Position numbers and translations under genes: made by a program. From Myxococcales bacterium (GTDB lineage: Bacteria > Myxococcota_A > Polyangia > GCA-2747355): 64,000 nucleotides of DNA. The notes beneath the pieces were generated by a model. The model was not told where the DNA came from. It ran no database searches and worked only from the letters and a program-made list of their open reading frames with translations. Shown here piece by piece: positions 11,701-24,609 of the stretch (positions are counted from its first letter, which is position 1; the number at the start of each line of letters is the position of its first letter). The stretch lies in assembly GCA_020431405.1 (NCBI GenBank), contig JAGQIK010000101.1, forward strand, positions 1 to 64,000, written 5' to 3'.

Positions 11701-12637
11701 CCAGACCCAACGTTCTGTGCGTGCCAAGAAGGACCTCGAGATCAAGCGGCTGCGCGTGGCAGCGGCCGCGGCGGCCAAGGCCAAGGCGGCGGCGGCCGCG
11801 GCGAGCAAGGGCGCGGCGGCCGTGCCGCTCAAGGACGATGGCGCGGGCTCGGCGACGGGCAGCGGCAGCGGCAGCGGCTCGACGTTGGCGGCGGGCACCG
11901 GTGAGGGCACGGGCTCGGGCACGGGCGATGACACGGGCACGGGAAGCGGCGAAGGCTCGGGGACGGGCTCGGCGGTCGCCGCCGCGACGGTCGGTTCGGG
12001 CGCGGGCTCGTCGGCGCGGGCGCCTTGGCCGGCGCCGGGGTCTGGTTCGTCGCGGTCTAAGTCCAAGTCTCGGTCTAAGACCAAGACCAAGACCAAGACC
12101 AAGACCGTGGCGCGGACCAAGACCAAGGCTCGAACCAAGGTTGCCAAGGGCGGTGGGGCGCCGGATGGGCCGAAGAAAGGCGGCGGGCGCAAGTGCTACC
12201 CCGGGATGGCCTACATCAAGCGCAAGGCCGGCGACGGCTACTGCATCGATCGCTACGAGGCGCCGGGTCGTGGCCGGCGACCCAAGCGCACCTCGCTCGC
12301 TGGCGCCAAGGCGGGCTGCCGCGCGCGCGGCCTGCGCTTGTGCACGGTGGCCGAGTGGATGCGCGCCTGCGCGGGCTTCTTCCCTTACGGCCGCACCTTC
12401 GATCCCAAGCGCTGCAACACGGGCAGCGGCAAGGTGGTCGCCAGCGGGAGCAAGCGCGGCTGTCGCTCGCGTTGGGGCGTATACGACCTCAGCGGCAACG
12501 TCTCGGAGTGGACCGCTGGCGGCTCGGCGATGGGCGGCGACGCCAGCTCGACGCTCGGCTACGCCAGCTGCACCGCGCGCTCGCGCGGCGGCTCGATGAC
12601 GGGCTATCGCTGCTGCTCCGATCCCGACTGGGAGTAG
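8711..12637 (+). CDS. Zinc ribbon / kinase-like / transmembrane / FGE-sulfatase protein; HRD Asp missing
   Basis: A 1308-aa multidomain protein. Residues 3-23 form a zinc ribbon (CxxC ... CxxC). Residues about 95-347 form a Ser/Thr kinase fold with a Gly loop (GGGGLGMVY), VALK Lys127, H-G-G-L-K-P-Q-N at 221-228, DFG Asp240 and an APE-like APEL. The catalytic loop Asp is Gly223, so phosphotransfer is doubtful. A long acidic linker repeats short Q-L-S-x-D-D-L-E motifs. One membrane segment spans about 974-996. Then come an Ala/Lys helix, a Gly/Ser/Thr spacer, Lys-Ser/Lys-Thr dipeptide repeats, and a C-terminal FGE-sulfatase (SUMF1-like) domain from about 1160 with [11 protein letters not shown] cytoplasmic pseudokinase linked to a periplasmic FGE-like domain is inferred. 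It starts at ATG, 4 bp after dut. Confidence 0.88.
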   Translation: MLCFRCGSPVGDDATQCDNCGQDLTVDQSTVRPLPKVPSSPGEDTSAARAQRMQSGVAAAAEFAALQKKLRRQTNPGFGIADNRPSAYNVGEVVCERYEITDVIGGGGLGMVYKALDQEVEVDVALKVIDGDYLPDAAARERFLGEMQRLRELVHGNVVRYFDVDEDDGRCFYVTQFLEGLSLRKIMDLRREKSQRFSVDEVEPIITQLCQALEESAPIVHGGLKPQNIIILPDVLKLTDFGLPQALPRSAYMAAQRQHEGSVSYLAPELAGGDDPTPMSDVYSLGALIYELLSGDRYVGGAPALSVDDPSIPPAIDALLAQALADDPDARQGSAGELARHWLVATGKAPKRETLEMAAQTRVEKVKGIEKLADAPPETAEDAGEAADIEAGGETTRRSVAPTRASADMPADRPTLRYTSALEEMISAESESEIEDLDARRAPTAELPAARDDDLSHLDPSTTLPLSARQVRRALTAEAETAAHLTSDFEPAAVRNSAASRDSATTRVVGDERTRRAPAKATDTSPDATPEGEKQGTQQLSMDDLEVIADVSDDDDGADELSLSPPRQGDDERDEAEIEGAAVTQARLVDKLAASARIDGADSTIPRVMPGSLLDDEHPSGETPTLSDTNALTGEHDAPPMDGDPDQTLAGGLAGKAAAFDPPPKKEHSQATHQLSLDDLEEVGDEPQEEEALFTAQRKVKSASLDDIPEHDGEVTVPRVSMSKEELLADDHDEPLFPASRPTPARDAPSEKTQQIDADMIVDGEQDDIEHVLVLPSSNLDHLAVSGETVSRVADKAQPSSSTESGSGRLPSVDREARAQKALRAFSTGTLDGHHQPDEDDIEIEPEDDDPDLAPPISAVSTGPTRPVDMRRPAPPPPRRAAAAPEPYPLAAERSSEEILGDDGLPSGSAGVIEKSHPRARDPRAPRAAVVASQQRPITHNELPVAPEVLHRDAVPRPMSDVTHVARRPPPRRSWLPILMLVVALVGGGTVGAIIYHQTQRSVRAKKDLEIKRLRVAAAAAAKAKAAAAAASKGAAAVPLKDDGAGSATGSGSGSGSTLAAGTGEGTGSGTGDDTGTGSGEGSGTGSAVAAATVGSGAGSSARAPWPAPGSGSSRSKSKSRSKTKTKTKTKTVARTKTKARTKVAKGGGAPDGPKKGGGRKCYPGMAYIKRKAGDGYCIDRYEAPGRGRRPKRTSLAGAKAGCRARGLRLCTVAEWMRACAGFFPYGRTFDPKRCNTGSGKVVASGSKRGCRSRWGVYDLSGNVSEWTAGGSAMGGDASSTLGYASCTARSRGGSMTGYRCCSDPDWE
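12057..12150 (+). repeat. Lys-Ser/Lys-Thr coding repeats
   Basis: Inside the kinase/FGE gene, imperfect 6-bp units (mostly AAGACC) encode alternating Lys with Ser or Thr just before the FGE domain. This gives a strongly basic extracytoplasmic spacer. Confidence 0.8.
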
Positions 12638-12644
12638 GAAGACA

Positions 12645-13948
12645 ATGATCGAACGCTACAGCCGCCCCGACATGCGGCGTATCTGGAGTGATCAGACGCG
12701 CTACGAGACGTGGCTCGAGGTCGAGCTCGCCGTCTGCCGCGCCATGGAAGCACGCGAGATGGTGCCCGCCGGCACCGCCGACCGCGTGCGCATCAAGGTC
12801 GTGATCGAGCCGGCGCGCATCCTCGAGATCGAGTCGCGCGTGCGTCACGACGTGATCGCCTTCCTCTCGCACATCGAGGAGCAAGCGGGCGAGCCGGCGC
12901 GCTGGCTGCACCTCGGCATGACGTCGTCGGACGTGCTCGACACGTCCTTCGCGCTGCAGCTGCGCCAGGCAGGCGGCATCCTGCTCGGCCGCATCGACGA
13001 GCTGTGCACGGCGCTCGAACGGCGCGCGCGCGAGCTTGCCGATGTCGCGATGGTCGGGCGAAGCCACGGCATGCACGCCGAGCCGACCAGCGTGGGGCTC
13101 GTCTTCGCCGGTTACTTCGCCGAGATGAAGCGCAACCGTCGCCGCCTCGAGCGCGCGCTGTCCAACATCGCGCGCGGCAAGATCGCCGGCGCCGTCGGCG
13201 TCTACGGCAACATCACGCCCGAGATCGAAGCCGAGGCGCTCGGCGCGCTCGGCCTCGTGCCGGAGACGGTCGCCACGCAGATCGTCCCGCGCGATCGCCA
13301 CGCCGAGCTGTTCAACGCCCTGGCGCTGCTCGGCGCCAGCATCGAGCGCATCGCCGTACAGGTGCGCCACTGGCAGCGCAGCGAGGTGGCAGAGGCGCGC
13401 GAGCCGTTCGGCGAAGGCCAGAAGGGATCGAGCGCCATGCCGCACAAGCGCAACCCGATCCTCACCGAGAACCTGTGCGGCCTGGCGCGCTTGCTGCGCT
13501 CCTACGCCGGCGCTGCGCTGGAGAACGTCGCGCTGTGGCACGAGCGCGACATTAGCCACTCCTCGGTGGAGCGCGTGATCGCACCCGACGCCACGATGCT
13601 CACCGACTTCATGCTCCATCGCATGGTACGTGTCGTCGACGGTCTGGTCGTCGAGCGCGAGGCGCTGGCGCGCAACCTCGAGCTGTCGGGTGGCCTGGTC
13701 TTCTCCGAGGCCGTGCTGCTTTCGCTGGTGCGCGCGGGCCTCGGCCGCCAGGAAGCCTACGGCCACGTGCAGCGCTGCGCCATGCGCGCGCACGCCGGCG
13801 AGGGGCAGTTCAAGGAGCTGCTCGCCGAGGACAACGCCATCGCCAGCACCATCGGGCGCGACGGCGTCGAGCGCTGCTTCGACCTCGGGCACCACCTCAG
13901 ATACGTCGAGACCATCTTTCAGCGCGTATTCGAAGAGGAGAAGAACCC

Positions 13949-13952
<4 letters not shown>
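12645..13952 (+). CDS. purB: Adenylosuccinate lyase
   Basis: Acts twice in purine synthesis, splitting fumarate from SAICAR and from adenylosuccinate. The 435-aa protein has the fumarase/aspartase superfamily signature [11 protein letters not shown], a T-S-S-D-V-L-D-T motif and the catalytic-region [11 protein letters not shown]. It begins M-I-E-R-Y, typical of PurB. It starts 7 bp after the kinase/FGE gene and overlaps purC by ATGA. With purC and purF it forms a compact purine operon. Confidence 0.97.
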
Positions 13953-14911
<959 letters not shown>

Positions 14912-14958
14912 CTATCGCCGTTGCGCGCCGCTCCGGGAGCTGGTAGAGGACACTCGGA

Positions 14959-16440
14959 ATGTGCGGAATCTTCGGCATCTACGGTCACCCCGAGGCCTCT
15001 AATCTGACGTACCTGGGGCTGCACGCGCTGCAGCACCGCGGCCAGGAGAGCGCCGGCATCAGCGCCAGCGATGGCGAGGTGGTGCGCACCTATCGCGGCA
15101 TGGGGCTGGTCGTCGACGTCTTCGACGAGGAGCGGCTCTCGGCCGACCTCGCCGGCCACGCCGCCATCGGGCACGTGCGCTACTCCACCGCCGGCGACTC
15201 CGAGATCGCCAACGCGCAGCCCATCGCCGTGCGCAGCGCCCGCGGCCAGCTCGCCCTCTCGCACAACGGCAACCTGGTCAACGAGATCAGCCTGCGCCGC
15301 GAGCTCGAAGGGCAGGGCTCGATCTTCTCGACCAACGCCGACAGCGAGGTGCTGATGCACCTCATCGCGCGCTCGGACCACGACGACATCGTCGACCGCA
15401 TCTCGCAGGCGCTCACGCGCGTGCGCGGCGCGTTCTCGCTGCTCTTCATGACGCGCAGCCGCCTCGTCGCCGCGCGTGACTCGCTCGGCTTCCGGCCGCT
15501 GGTGCTCGGCCGCGTGCCGCGCTCGTCGTCGGCGCCGAGCGCGAGCGCGTACGTGCTCGCCTCCGAGACGTCGGCCTTTAACCTCATCGGCGCCGAGATG
15601 GTGCGCATGGTCGAGCCGGGCGAGATCCTCACGGTCAGCGCCGACGGCCTGCGCTCGCGCCGTATCGGCGAGCTCACCGATCGCGACGTGACGTCGACGC
15701 CCTCGACGCCGCCCGAGCCCGAGCACGGCGGCGACGAAGAGACGCGCTTCTGCTGCTTCGAGCACATTTACTTCGCGCGGCCCGACTCGCAGCTCGGCGA
15801 CCGCACTGTCTACTTCTCGCGCAAAGCGCTCGGCCGCTGCCTGGCGCGCGAGCAGCCGGCCAGCGCTGACGTGGTCATCGCCGTACCGGACTCGGGCACC
15901 GCCGCCGCCCTCGGCTACGCCGAGCAGCTCGGGCTGCCCTACGAGCTCGGGCTCATCCGCAGCCACTACGTCGGGCGCACGTTCATCGAGCCGAGCGACT
16001 CGGTGCGCCACTTCGGTGTGCGCCTCAAGCTGGCGCCGGTTCGCGAGGTCATCAGCGGCCGCCGCGTGGTGGTCGTCGACGACTCGCTGGTGCGAGGCAC
16101 CACGTCGCAGAAGATCGTCGCCATGCTGCGCCAGGCCGGCGCCGCCGAGGTGCACCTGCGCATCAGCGCGCCGCCGACGCGCAACCCGTGCCCCTACGGC
16201 ATCGACACGCCGACCAAAAAAGAGCTCATCGCCAACGACAAGTCCGTGCAGGACATCGAGCGTTTCGTCGGAGCCGACTCGCTCGGCTACATCAGCCTCG
16301 AGGGCATGCTCGAAGCGCTCGGAGGCGCGGACGGACGGCGTTACTGCGACGCCTGCTTCTCCGGCAAGTACCCGGTGGCGTTCGAGGCCCCCGAAAAACG
16401 CGGCCCGCTGCCGCAGAGCGCGCGCGGCCCCGGCCGTTAA
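14959..16440 (+). CDS. purF: Amidophosphoribosyltransferase (4Fe-4S type)
   Basis: First committed step of purine synthesis: PRPP plus glutamine gives phosphoribosylamine. The 493-aa protein starts Met-Cys-Gly-Ile-Phe, so Cys2 becomes the N-terminal nucleophile with no propeptide. The Ntn-hydrolase domain has [11 protein letters not shown]. The phosphoribosyltransferase domain has the PRPP loop [12 protein letters not shown]. Cysteines in [13 protein letters not shown] and Y-C-D-A-C-F match the iron-sulfur ligands of the B. subtilis-type enzyme; presence of the cluster is inferred from these. Confidence 0.97.
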   Translation: MCGIFGIYGHPEASNLTYLGLHALQHRGQESAGISASDGEVVRTYRGMGLVVDVFDEERLSADLAGHAAIGHVRYSTAGDSEIANAQPIAVRSARGQLALSHNGNLVNEISLRRELEGQGSIFSTNADSEVLMHLIARSDHDDIVDRISQALTRVRGAFSLLFMTRSRLVAARDSLGFRPLVLGRVPRSSSAPSASAYVLASETSAFNLIGAEMVRMVEPGEILTVSADGLRSRRIGELTDRDVTSTPSTPPEPEHGGDEETRFCCFEHIYFARPDSQLGDRTVYFSRKALGRCLAREQPASADVVIAVPDSGTAAALGYAEQLGLPYELGLIRSHYVGRTFIEPSDSVRHFGVRLKLAPVREVISGRRVVVVDDSLVRGTTSQKIVAMLRQAGAAEVHLRISAPPTRNPCPYGIDTPTKKELIANDKSVQDIERFVGADSLGYISLEGMLEALGGADGRRYCDACFSGKYPVAFEAPEKRGPLPQSARGPGR

Positions 16441-16458
16441 GCCGCGGTGCCGCGTGGG

Positions 16459-16487
16459 TTGACGGGCCGTAAAGCCCTGTCAATAGT
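16459..16487 (+). promoter_or_regulatory. Candidate prfB promoter
   Basis: TTGACG (16459-16464), a 17-bp spacer and AATAGT (16482-16487) lie in the purF-prfB gap. The predicted start near 16494 leaves a ~23-nt leader with GAGGA before the prfB ATG. Confidence 0.5.
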
Positions 16488-16516
16488 GGCCGCTCAGGAC
16501 ACCGAGGAACATCGCC

Positions 16517-17645
16517 ATGTCGATCCAGGAAGCCGTCATCAAGCTCGAAGACCTCAGAGGGCGTCTAGAGGCGCTCCGAGGTCATCTTTGACCTGCCCAC
16601 GCTGACAGAGCGCCTGCGCGAGCTCGAGCAGCGCGCCGCCAACCCCGCCTTCTGGAACGACAACGAAGCGGCTCAGACCGTGCTGCGCGAGCAGTCTCGC
16701 GTTCGCGGCATGATCGAGCGCTTCGAGGGCGCCGAGTCGGCGCTCGAAGACGCGCAGGCGATGGTCGAGCTGGCGCAGGAGGCCGAGGACGAGGAGAGCG
16801 GCGTCGAGGCCGAGTCGCTGGTGCAGAAGCTCGCCGCCAAGGTCGAGCAGATCGAGTTCGCCCGCATGCTCTCGGGGCCCAACGACCGCTTCGGCGCGCT
16901 GCTTTCGGTCAATCCCGGCGCCGGCGGCACCGAGAGCCAGGATTGGGCCGAGATGCTGCTGCGCATGTACATGCGCTGGGGCGAGCGCCACGACTACAAG
17001 GTCGAGCTGATCGAGCGGCAGGCCGGCGAAGAGGCGGGCATCAAGTCGGCGACCATCTCGGTCAGCGGCGAGTTCGCCTTCGGCTATCTGCGCGCCGAGG
17101 TCGGCGTGCACCGGTTGGTGCGCATCTCTCCTTTCGACGCGCAGTCGCGCCGGCACACGTCGTTCGCCTCGGTGGCGGTCTACCCGGACATCGAGGACGA
17201 GGTCACCGTCGACATCAACGACGACGATCTCAAGATCGACTTCTATCGCGCCGGCGGCGCCGGCGGACAGCACGTCAACAAGACCGAGTCTGCTGTCCGC
17301 ATCACGCACCTGCCCACCGGCATCGTCGTGCAGTGTCAGAACGAACGCTCGCAGCACAAAAACAAGTCGCAGGCGATGCGCGTGCTGCGCGCTCGGCTCT
17401 ACGAGCACGAGCTGGCCAAACGTGAAGAAGAGATGTCCGAGATCAACGCGGCGAAGAAGAAGATCGAGTGGGGCAGCCAGATCCGCTCGTACGTGCTCGC
17501 GCCGTACCGCATGGTCACCGATATCCGCACCGAGCTGAAGGTCGGCAATGTCGACGCGGTGCTCGACGGTGACCTCGACCAGTTTATCCAGGCCTACCTG
17601 CTCGCCGAAGGTGGCGGTGCGGAGGCCGAGGGATCGCCCGCATGA
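16517..17645 (+). CDS. prfB: Peptide chain release factor 2, made by programmed +1 frameshift
   Basis: Recognises UGA and UAA stop codons. The gene is in two frames. ATG 16517 opens a 24-codon frame ending L-R-G-H-L followed by UGA at 16589-16591. Reading resumes in the +1 frame at 16590 (Asp-Leu-Pro) and runs to 17645, giving 375 aa. The slip site CTT TGA C with an upstream SD-like GAGG matches the well-known RF2 autoregulatory frameshift. Type-2 features are the SPF anticodon-like tripeptide in R-I-S-P-F-D-A and the GGQ motif in [11 protein letters not shown]. It overlaps lysS by 4 nt. Confidence 0.97.
16578..16592 (+). promoter_or_regulatory. RF2 programmed frameshift signal
   Basis: GAGG (16578-16581), a 4-nt gap, then CTT (16586-16588), in-frame TGA (16589-16591) and C. 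This reproduces the SD-like stimulator, slippery Leu codon and poor-context UGA of bacterial prfB. Confidence 0.92.
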
Positions 17646-19237
17646 CCGACAAGCCGCAGCGACAGCAGCCCGACAACGCCGAGCAGCAGGCTCCGCAAGA
17701 CGTCTCCAAGCTGATGCAGCAGCGCCAGCAGAAGGCTGACGCGCTGCGCGAGATGGGCGTCAACCCCTACGCCACCGGCTTTTCGCCGACGCACAGCACC
17801 GCCGAGGTGCTGGCCAAGTTCGCCGACGCCGAGCCGCCCGCCGAGCCGAGCAAGGATCCGCAGCCGCTGTCGGAGGAGCGCTTCCGCCTCGCCGGCCGCA
17901 TGGTCGAGCACCGCAGCTTCGGCAAGGCCGCCTTCGTCAAGCTGGCCAACGACGGCGTGCGCATGCAGGTCTACATCAAGCGCGACGTCGTCGGCGTCGA
18001 CGCCTACAAGGCGTTCAAGAAGACCGAGGCCTGGGACTTCATCGGCGTCGAAGGCTACGTCTTCTTCACCAAGACGGGCGAGCTGACGCTGCTCGCCGAG
18101 TCGGTGCGCGTGCTGACCAAGGCCGTGCGCCCGCCGCCCGAGAAGTGGAGCGGGCTCAAGGACCAAGAGACGCGCTATCGCCAGCGCTACGTCGACCTCG
18201 TCGCCAACCCCGAGGTGGCCGAGGTGTTTCGCACGCGCACGCGTGTGATCAAAGGCATGCGCCGCTACTTCGACGAGCACGGCTTCCTCGAGGTGGAGAC
18301 GCCGCTTTTGCACCCGACGCTCGGCGGCGCCGCGGCGCGCCCGTTCAAGACGCACCACAACGCGCTCGACATGGAGCTTTACCTGCGCATCGCGCCCGAG
18401 CTCTACCTCAAGCGCCTGCTGGTGGGCGGATTCGATCGCGTCTACGAGATCGGGCGCAACTTCCGCAACGAGGGGCTGTCGCGCAAGCACAACCCCGAGT
18501 TCACGATGATCGAGTTCTATTGGGCCTACGCGACGTACCACGACCTGATGGACCTCACCGAAGAGCTCGTCACGGGCCTGGTCAAGGAGCTCCACGGCGA
18601 GCCCAAGCTGACCTATCAGGGCCAGGGCATCGACTTCACGCGCCCGTGGCGGCGCATGAGCGTGCTCGAGCTGGTGGTCGCGGCGGGCAAGCGCTTCGAT
18701 CCGCTGCTCGACGAGGACACCGCGCGCGACGAGGCCAAGCTCGTGGCGTGGCTCGCCGCCACCAAGCTCAGCACGCGCGACGACCAGCTCGGCGAGAAGC
18801 TGCGCTTCGCCGACAGCCACGGCAAGCGCCTCGGCGTGCTCTTCGACGAGCTCGGCGAGGAGCAGCTGCCGATGGACCGCCCGGTGTTTGTCATCGACTA
18901 CCCGGCGGCCATGTCGCCGCTGTCGCGGCGCAAGGACGACGATCCAGACTTCGTCGATCGTTTCGAGCTGTTCATCTGTCAGCGCGAGCTTTGCAACGCG
19001 TTCTCCGAGCTCAACGACCCCGTCGATCAGCGCGCGCGCTTTCAGGCGCAGGTCGACGACAAGGCGCGCGGTGACGACGAGGCGATGGAGTACGACGAGG
19101 ACTACTGTCGCGCGCTCGAGTTCGGCATGCCGCCGGCGGCGGGCTGGGGCATGGGCGTCGACCGGTTGGTGATGTTTCTCTGCGACCAGGCGAGCATCCG
19201 CGACGTGCTGCTCTTCCCACACATGCGGCCGGAGTAG
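17642..19237 (+). CDS. lysS: Lysyl-tRNA synthetase, class II
   Basis: Charges tRNA-Lys. The 531-aa protein has an N-terminal helical extension (Q-R-Q-Q-K-A-D-A-L-R-E-M-G), an OB-fold anticodon-binding domain, and a class II catalytic core. The core has motif 2 F-R-N-E-G-L-S-R-K-H-N-P-E-F and motif 3 G-W-G-M-G-V-D-R-L-V-M. The order prfB-lysS, with ATGA overlap, is common in bacteria. It is followed 2 bp later by the LolC/E-like gene, so the operon continues into lipoprotein export. Confidence 0.96.
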   Translation: MTDKPQRQQPDNAEQQAPQDVSKLMQQRQQKADALREMGVNPYATGFSPTHSTAEVLAKFADAEPPAEPSKDPQPLSEERFRLAGRMVEHRSFGKAAFVKLANDGVRMQVYIKRDVVGVDAYKAFKKTEAWDFIGVEGYVFFTKTGELTLLAESVRVLTKAVRPPPEKWSGLKDQETRYRQRYVDLVANPEVAEVFRTRTRVIKGMRRYFDEHGFLEVETPLLHPTLGGAAARPFKTHHNALDMELYLRIAPELYLKRLLVGGFDRVYEIGRNFRNEGLSRKHNPEFTMIEFYWAYATYHDLMDLTEELVTGLVKELHGEPKLTYQGQGIDFTRPWRRMSVLELVVAAGKRFDPLLDEDTARDEAKLVAWLAATKLSTRDDQLGEKLRFADSHGKRLGVLFDELGEEQLPMDRPVFVIDYPAAMSPLSRRKDDDPDFVDRFELFICQRELCNAFSELNDPVDQRARFQAQVDDKARGDDEAMEYDEDYCRALEFGMPPAAGWGMGVDRLVMFLCDQASIRDVLLFPHMRPE

Positions 19238-19239
19238 CG

Positions 19240-21201
19240 TTGGCGCTCGAGCCCAAACCCGACGGCGAGACCCGAGCGAGCGCCGAGCTGCCGCTGGCGC
19301 CGAGCCTCGCCGGCGGCCGCGTGACGTGGCCGCTGTCGCTCGCCGGGGCCGGCGCGGTGATCGCGATCGCGATGTGGCTCGCCGACGCCGACATCTTCCG
19401 GCGCTACCCCTACGTCAAGGTCATGGGCCTGCTCACCGGCGGTGCGCTGTTCGCCGCCGGCTTGACCAGCTTCCTGTTCATGCGCGCCACGCGCCGCGCC
19501 TTCGAGTGGCTGGTGGCCTGGCGCTACCTCAAGAACCGCAAGCGCTCGTGGGTGGCCCTCGTCGTCGGCGTCAGCGCGCTTCTGATCGGCGGCGGGCTGC
19601 TGGTGGCGGCCAAGCTCACCGCCCACGATCCGCTCGCGTTGAGCTCCACCAAGCCCTCGGCACTCTCGCTCGGCCTGTCACGCGCGGCGCTCGGCGCTTT
19701 TGTCTTCGGCTCCTGGGCCACCTTCTTCGGCCTGCTGATGCTGAGCTTCTCGGCCTTCACGTCGATCTCGATCCTTGGCGTGTTTCTCGGCACGCAGGTG
19801 CTGGTGGTGGTGCTGAGCGTGATGGGCGGCTTCGAGCACGACCTGCGACGCAAGATCCTCGGCACCCGCGCGCACGTGGTCGTGACCACCGAGCGCCGGC
19901 CGTTCGGCGACTACCGCAAGATCGTGCGCGCGATCCAGTCGGTGCCCGACGTGGTGGCCGTCTCGCCGTACATCGAAGGCGAGGTGATGATCACCAGCCA
20001 GAGCAACCTCTCCGGCGTGCTGTTGCGCGGCATCGACGTCAAGCGCATCGCCAAGGTCACCGACCTGCCGCGCTACATGAAGGCTGAGGGCGGCGCCGGC
20101 TCGATCAACAACCTGCTGCACCCCGACAAGCTCGCCAAGCTGCCCAGCGTGCCGCTGTTTCGCTCGAAGCAGTCGGGCAGCGGAACGGGCTCCGGCACGA
20201 GCAGCGGCCCCGGCAGCGGCACGAGCACGGGCACGGGCACGGGCACGGCGGCCGCGTCGCAGCCCGCGAGCAGGCCCGCGTCGCAACCGGCGAGCAAGCC
20301 TGCGGTGCCGGATGGCAGCGACTATCGCGGCACGGGGCCCAAGATCAAGGCCCGGCCCGTCTACCCCGGCGTGATCGTCGGCGCCGAGCTGGCGCGCAAC
20401 CTGAGGCTCTACGTCGGCGACGACGTCAACGTGATCTCGCCGCTCGGTGGCATGAGCCCGATGGGCCCGATACCCAAGTCGCGGCCGTTCCGCGTGGCAG
20501 GCATCTTCTACTCGGGCATGTACGAGTACGACACCAAGTTCGCCTACGTCACCATCCCCACCGCGCAGCGCTTTCTCGGGCGCGACGACGTGATCACCGG
20601 CGTCGAGATCAAAGGCGCCGACGTCAGCGAGGCGACAGCGCTCGCCGATCGCATCCGCAAGAAGCTCGACGCGATCTGCAGCACGCGCGTCAAGCTGGCC
20701 AGCGGCAAGACGATCACCAACAGCTGCTACGTCGTCAAAGACTGGCAGCAGCTCAACCGCAACCTCTTCTCGGCGCTCAAGCTCGAGAAGGTCGTGATGT
20801 TCTTCGTACTGACCTTCATCGTGGTCGTCGCCGCGCTGGCGATCGTGATCACGCTGACGATGATCGTGCTCGAGAAGACGCGCGAGATCGCCGCGCTCAA
20901 GGCGCTCGGCGCGAGCCAGTGGTCGCTGCTCAAGGTCTTCATCTTCGCCGGCGTGTACGTCGGCGTGATCGGCATGCTCGTCGGCGTGCTGCAGGGCGTC
21001 GTCGTCTGCAGCGGCCTGGCCTACGTCGGCTTGCCGCTCGACCCCGAGGTCTATTACATCGACCGCTTACCCGTGCGCATCAACGCCATCGAGATCGCGC
21101 TGGTGGGCCTCTCGGCCGTGATGCTGAGCTTCCTCGCCACCATCCCGCCGGCCATCACCGCCGCGCGGCTCAAGCCCGTCGAGGGCCTCAAGGTCGACTA
21201 G
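19240..21201 (+). CDS. LolC/LolE-family lipoprotein-releasing permease with extra N-terminal membrane segments
   Basis: Inner-membrane subunit that extracts lipoproteins for transport to the outer membrane, working with the LolD ATPase next door. The 653-aa protein is about 240 residues longer than E. coli LolC. It carries additional N-terminal membrane segments before the canonical S-I-S-I-L-G-V-F-L-G-T-Q ... L-S-V-M-G-G-F-E-x-D-L-R-x-K-I-L-G motif. A periplasmic MacB-like domain follows and holds a low-complexity Gly/Ser/Thr then Pro/Ala/Ser insert (about residues 310-357). Three C-terminal membrane helices end in a FtsX-like region. The start is TTG at 19240, 2 bp after lysS. Confidence 0.88.
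   Translation: MALEPKPDGETRASAELPLAPSLAGGRVTWPLSLAGAGAVIAIAMWLADADIFRRYPYVKVMGLLTGGALFAAGLTSFLFMRATRRAFEWLVAWRYLKNRKRSWVALVVGVSALLIGGGLLVAAKLTAHDPLALSSTKPSALSLGLSRAALGAFVFGSWATFFGLLMLSFSAFTSISILGVFLGTQVLVVVLSVMGGFEHDLRRKILGTRAHVVVTTERRPFGDYRKIVRAIQSVPDVVAVSPYIEGEVMITSQSNLSGVLLRGIDVKRIAKVTDLPRYMKAEGGAGSINNLLHPDKLAKLPSVPLFRSKQSGSGTGSGTSSGPGSGTSTGTGTGTAAASQPASRPASQPASKPAVPDGSDYRGTGPKIKARPVYPGVIVGAELARNLRLYVGDDVNVISPLGGMSPMGPIPKSRPFRVAGIFYSGMYEYDTKFAYVTIPTAQRFLGRDDVITGVEIKGADVSEATALADRIRKKLDAICSTRVKLASGKTITNSCYVVKDWQQLNRNLFSALKLEKVVMFFVLTFIVVVAALAIVITLTMIVLEKTREIAALKALGASQWSLLKVFIFAGVYVGVIGMLVGVLQGVVVCSGLAYVGLPLDPEVYYIDRLPVRINAIEIALVGLSAVMLSFLATIPPAITAARLKPVEGLKVD
20170..20310 (+). repeat. Low-complexity insert in the LolC/E-like gene
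   Basis: Codons for G-S-G-T-G-S-type and then A-S-Q-P-A-S-R-P repeats form an insert within the periplasmic domain. Its composition resembles the spacer of the kinase/FGE protein near 11.87-11.97 kb. Confidence 0.75.
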
Positions 21202-21274
21202 CCGTCCGAGCGCGGAGCAGGGCAACGCTCCGCGACCTCGCGAGGTCTGAAGATCACCAACAATCTCGCACGCG

Positions 21275-21303
21275 TTGACACCTCGTGAGCGCTCCGCTAG
21301 TCT
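21275..21303 (+). promoter_or_regulatory. Candidate lolD promoter
   Basis: Perfect TTGACA (21275-21280), a 17-bp spacer and TAGTCT (21298-21303). The predicted start near 21310 leaves only about 9 nt before the GTG at 21319, with no clear ribosome site. Confidence 0.65.
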
Positions 21304-21318
21304 GCGCGCCAGATCGCG

Positions 21319-22187
21319 GTGGTCGTTGATTTTCTTGTGAAAAATATCTCTGCCACACCTTCTCAGACCGCACCGCTGCTTCAGGTCCAAGGCGTCCGCA
21401 AGCACTTCATGCATGGCGGCCGTCGGCTCGAGGTTCTGCGCGGCATCGACCTGACCATCGCGCAGGGCGAGATGCTCTCGATCGTCGGTCGCTCGGGAGC
21501 CGGCAAGTCGACGTTGCTGCACATCCTCGGCACCATCGATCTGCCCTCGGCGGGGCGCATCATCTTCGGCGGGCGCGACCTGTCGACCATGAGCCCGAGC
21601 CAGCTCGCCGCCTTCCGCAACAAGTCGGTGGGCTTCATCTTCCAGTTTCACCACCTGCTGCCCGAGTTCAGCGCCCTCGAGAACGTGATGATGCCGGCGC
21701 TGATCCATCGCCAGTCGCCGCGCAAGGCCGCCGAGAAGGCGCGCGAGCTGCTCGAGGTGGTAGGCCTGCAGTCGCGCCTCGACCACCGGCCGGGCGAGCT
21801 TTCCGGCGGCGAGCAGCAGCGCGTGGCGCTGGCTCGCGCGCTAGTGCTCAACCCCAAGCTGCTGCTCGCCGACGAGCCCACCGGCAACCTCGACAGCGAG
21901 ACCTCGCGCGGCATCCACGACCTGTTCTTCCGGCTCAACCGCGAGCTCGGCACCACGATGCTGATCGTCACGCACAACCCCGAGCTGGCGCGCAGCCTGC
22001 CGCGCGCGCTGCGCATGGCCGACGGTCTGCTCGTCGGCGACGAGACCGCCGGGGCCGAGCAGAACGACGCCGCCGACGCGCCCGCCGACGCGCCCGCCGA
22101 CGCGCCCGCCGACGAAGCTGCCAAGGACGACGAGACCGACAAGGCCGAGCAGCCAAGCGCGCCCGCAGAAGCCGAGGTCCCCGCGCC

Positions 22188-22191
<4 letters not shown>
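21319..22191 (+). CDS. lolD: LolD-type ABC transporter ATPase
   Basis: ATPase that powers lipoprotein release by the LolC/E-type permease encoded just upstream. Motifs are Walker [11 protein letters not shown]-loop [12 protein letters not shown], signature [12 protein letters not shown], and Walker [13 protein letters not shown]. The C-terminal ~45 residues are an acidic, Ala/Pro-rich extension with A-D-A-P repeats, not part of the ATPase fold. The start is uncertain: GTG 21319 or GTG 21337. It overlaps bamA by GTGA. Confidence 0.93.
22072..22107 (+). repeat. 12-bp tandem repeat in the lolD tail
   Basis: Three perfect copies of GCCGACGCGCCC encode Ala-Asp-Ala-Pro three times. Confidence 0.9.
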
Positions 22192-24521
<2,330 letters not shown>

Positions 24522-24609
24522 GCACTGGCGTGTGATCGCTCACATGTGGTAGACGCCGGTGAATTCGCCTAGGGCGCCCTGCGTCTGGCGATCTGTCAGG
24601 AGCGATGAC

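Noticed and set aside
24531-24544. CRP-like palindrome TGTGATCGCTCACA before skp
   Set aside because: The centre is 4 bp rather than 6, it lies 22 bp after the bamA stop, and a short hairpin explains it as well.
24559-24609. Longer Skp start
   Set aside because: It would place charged residues before the signal peptide; AGGAG positions the start at 24610.
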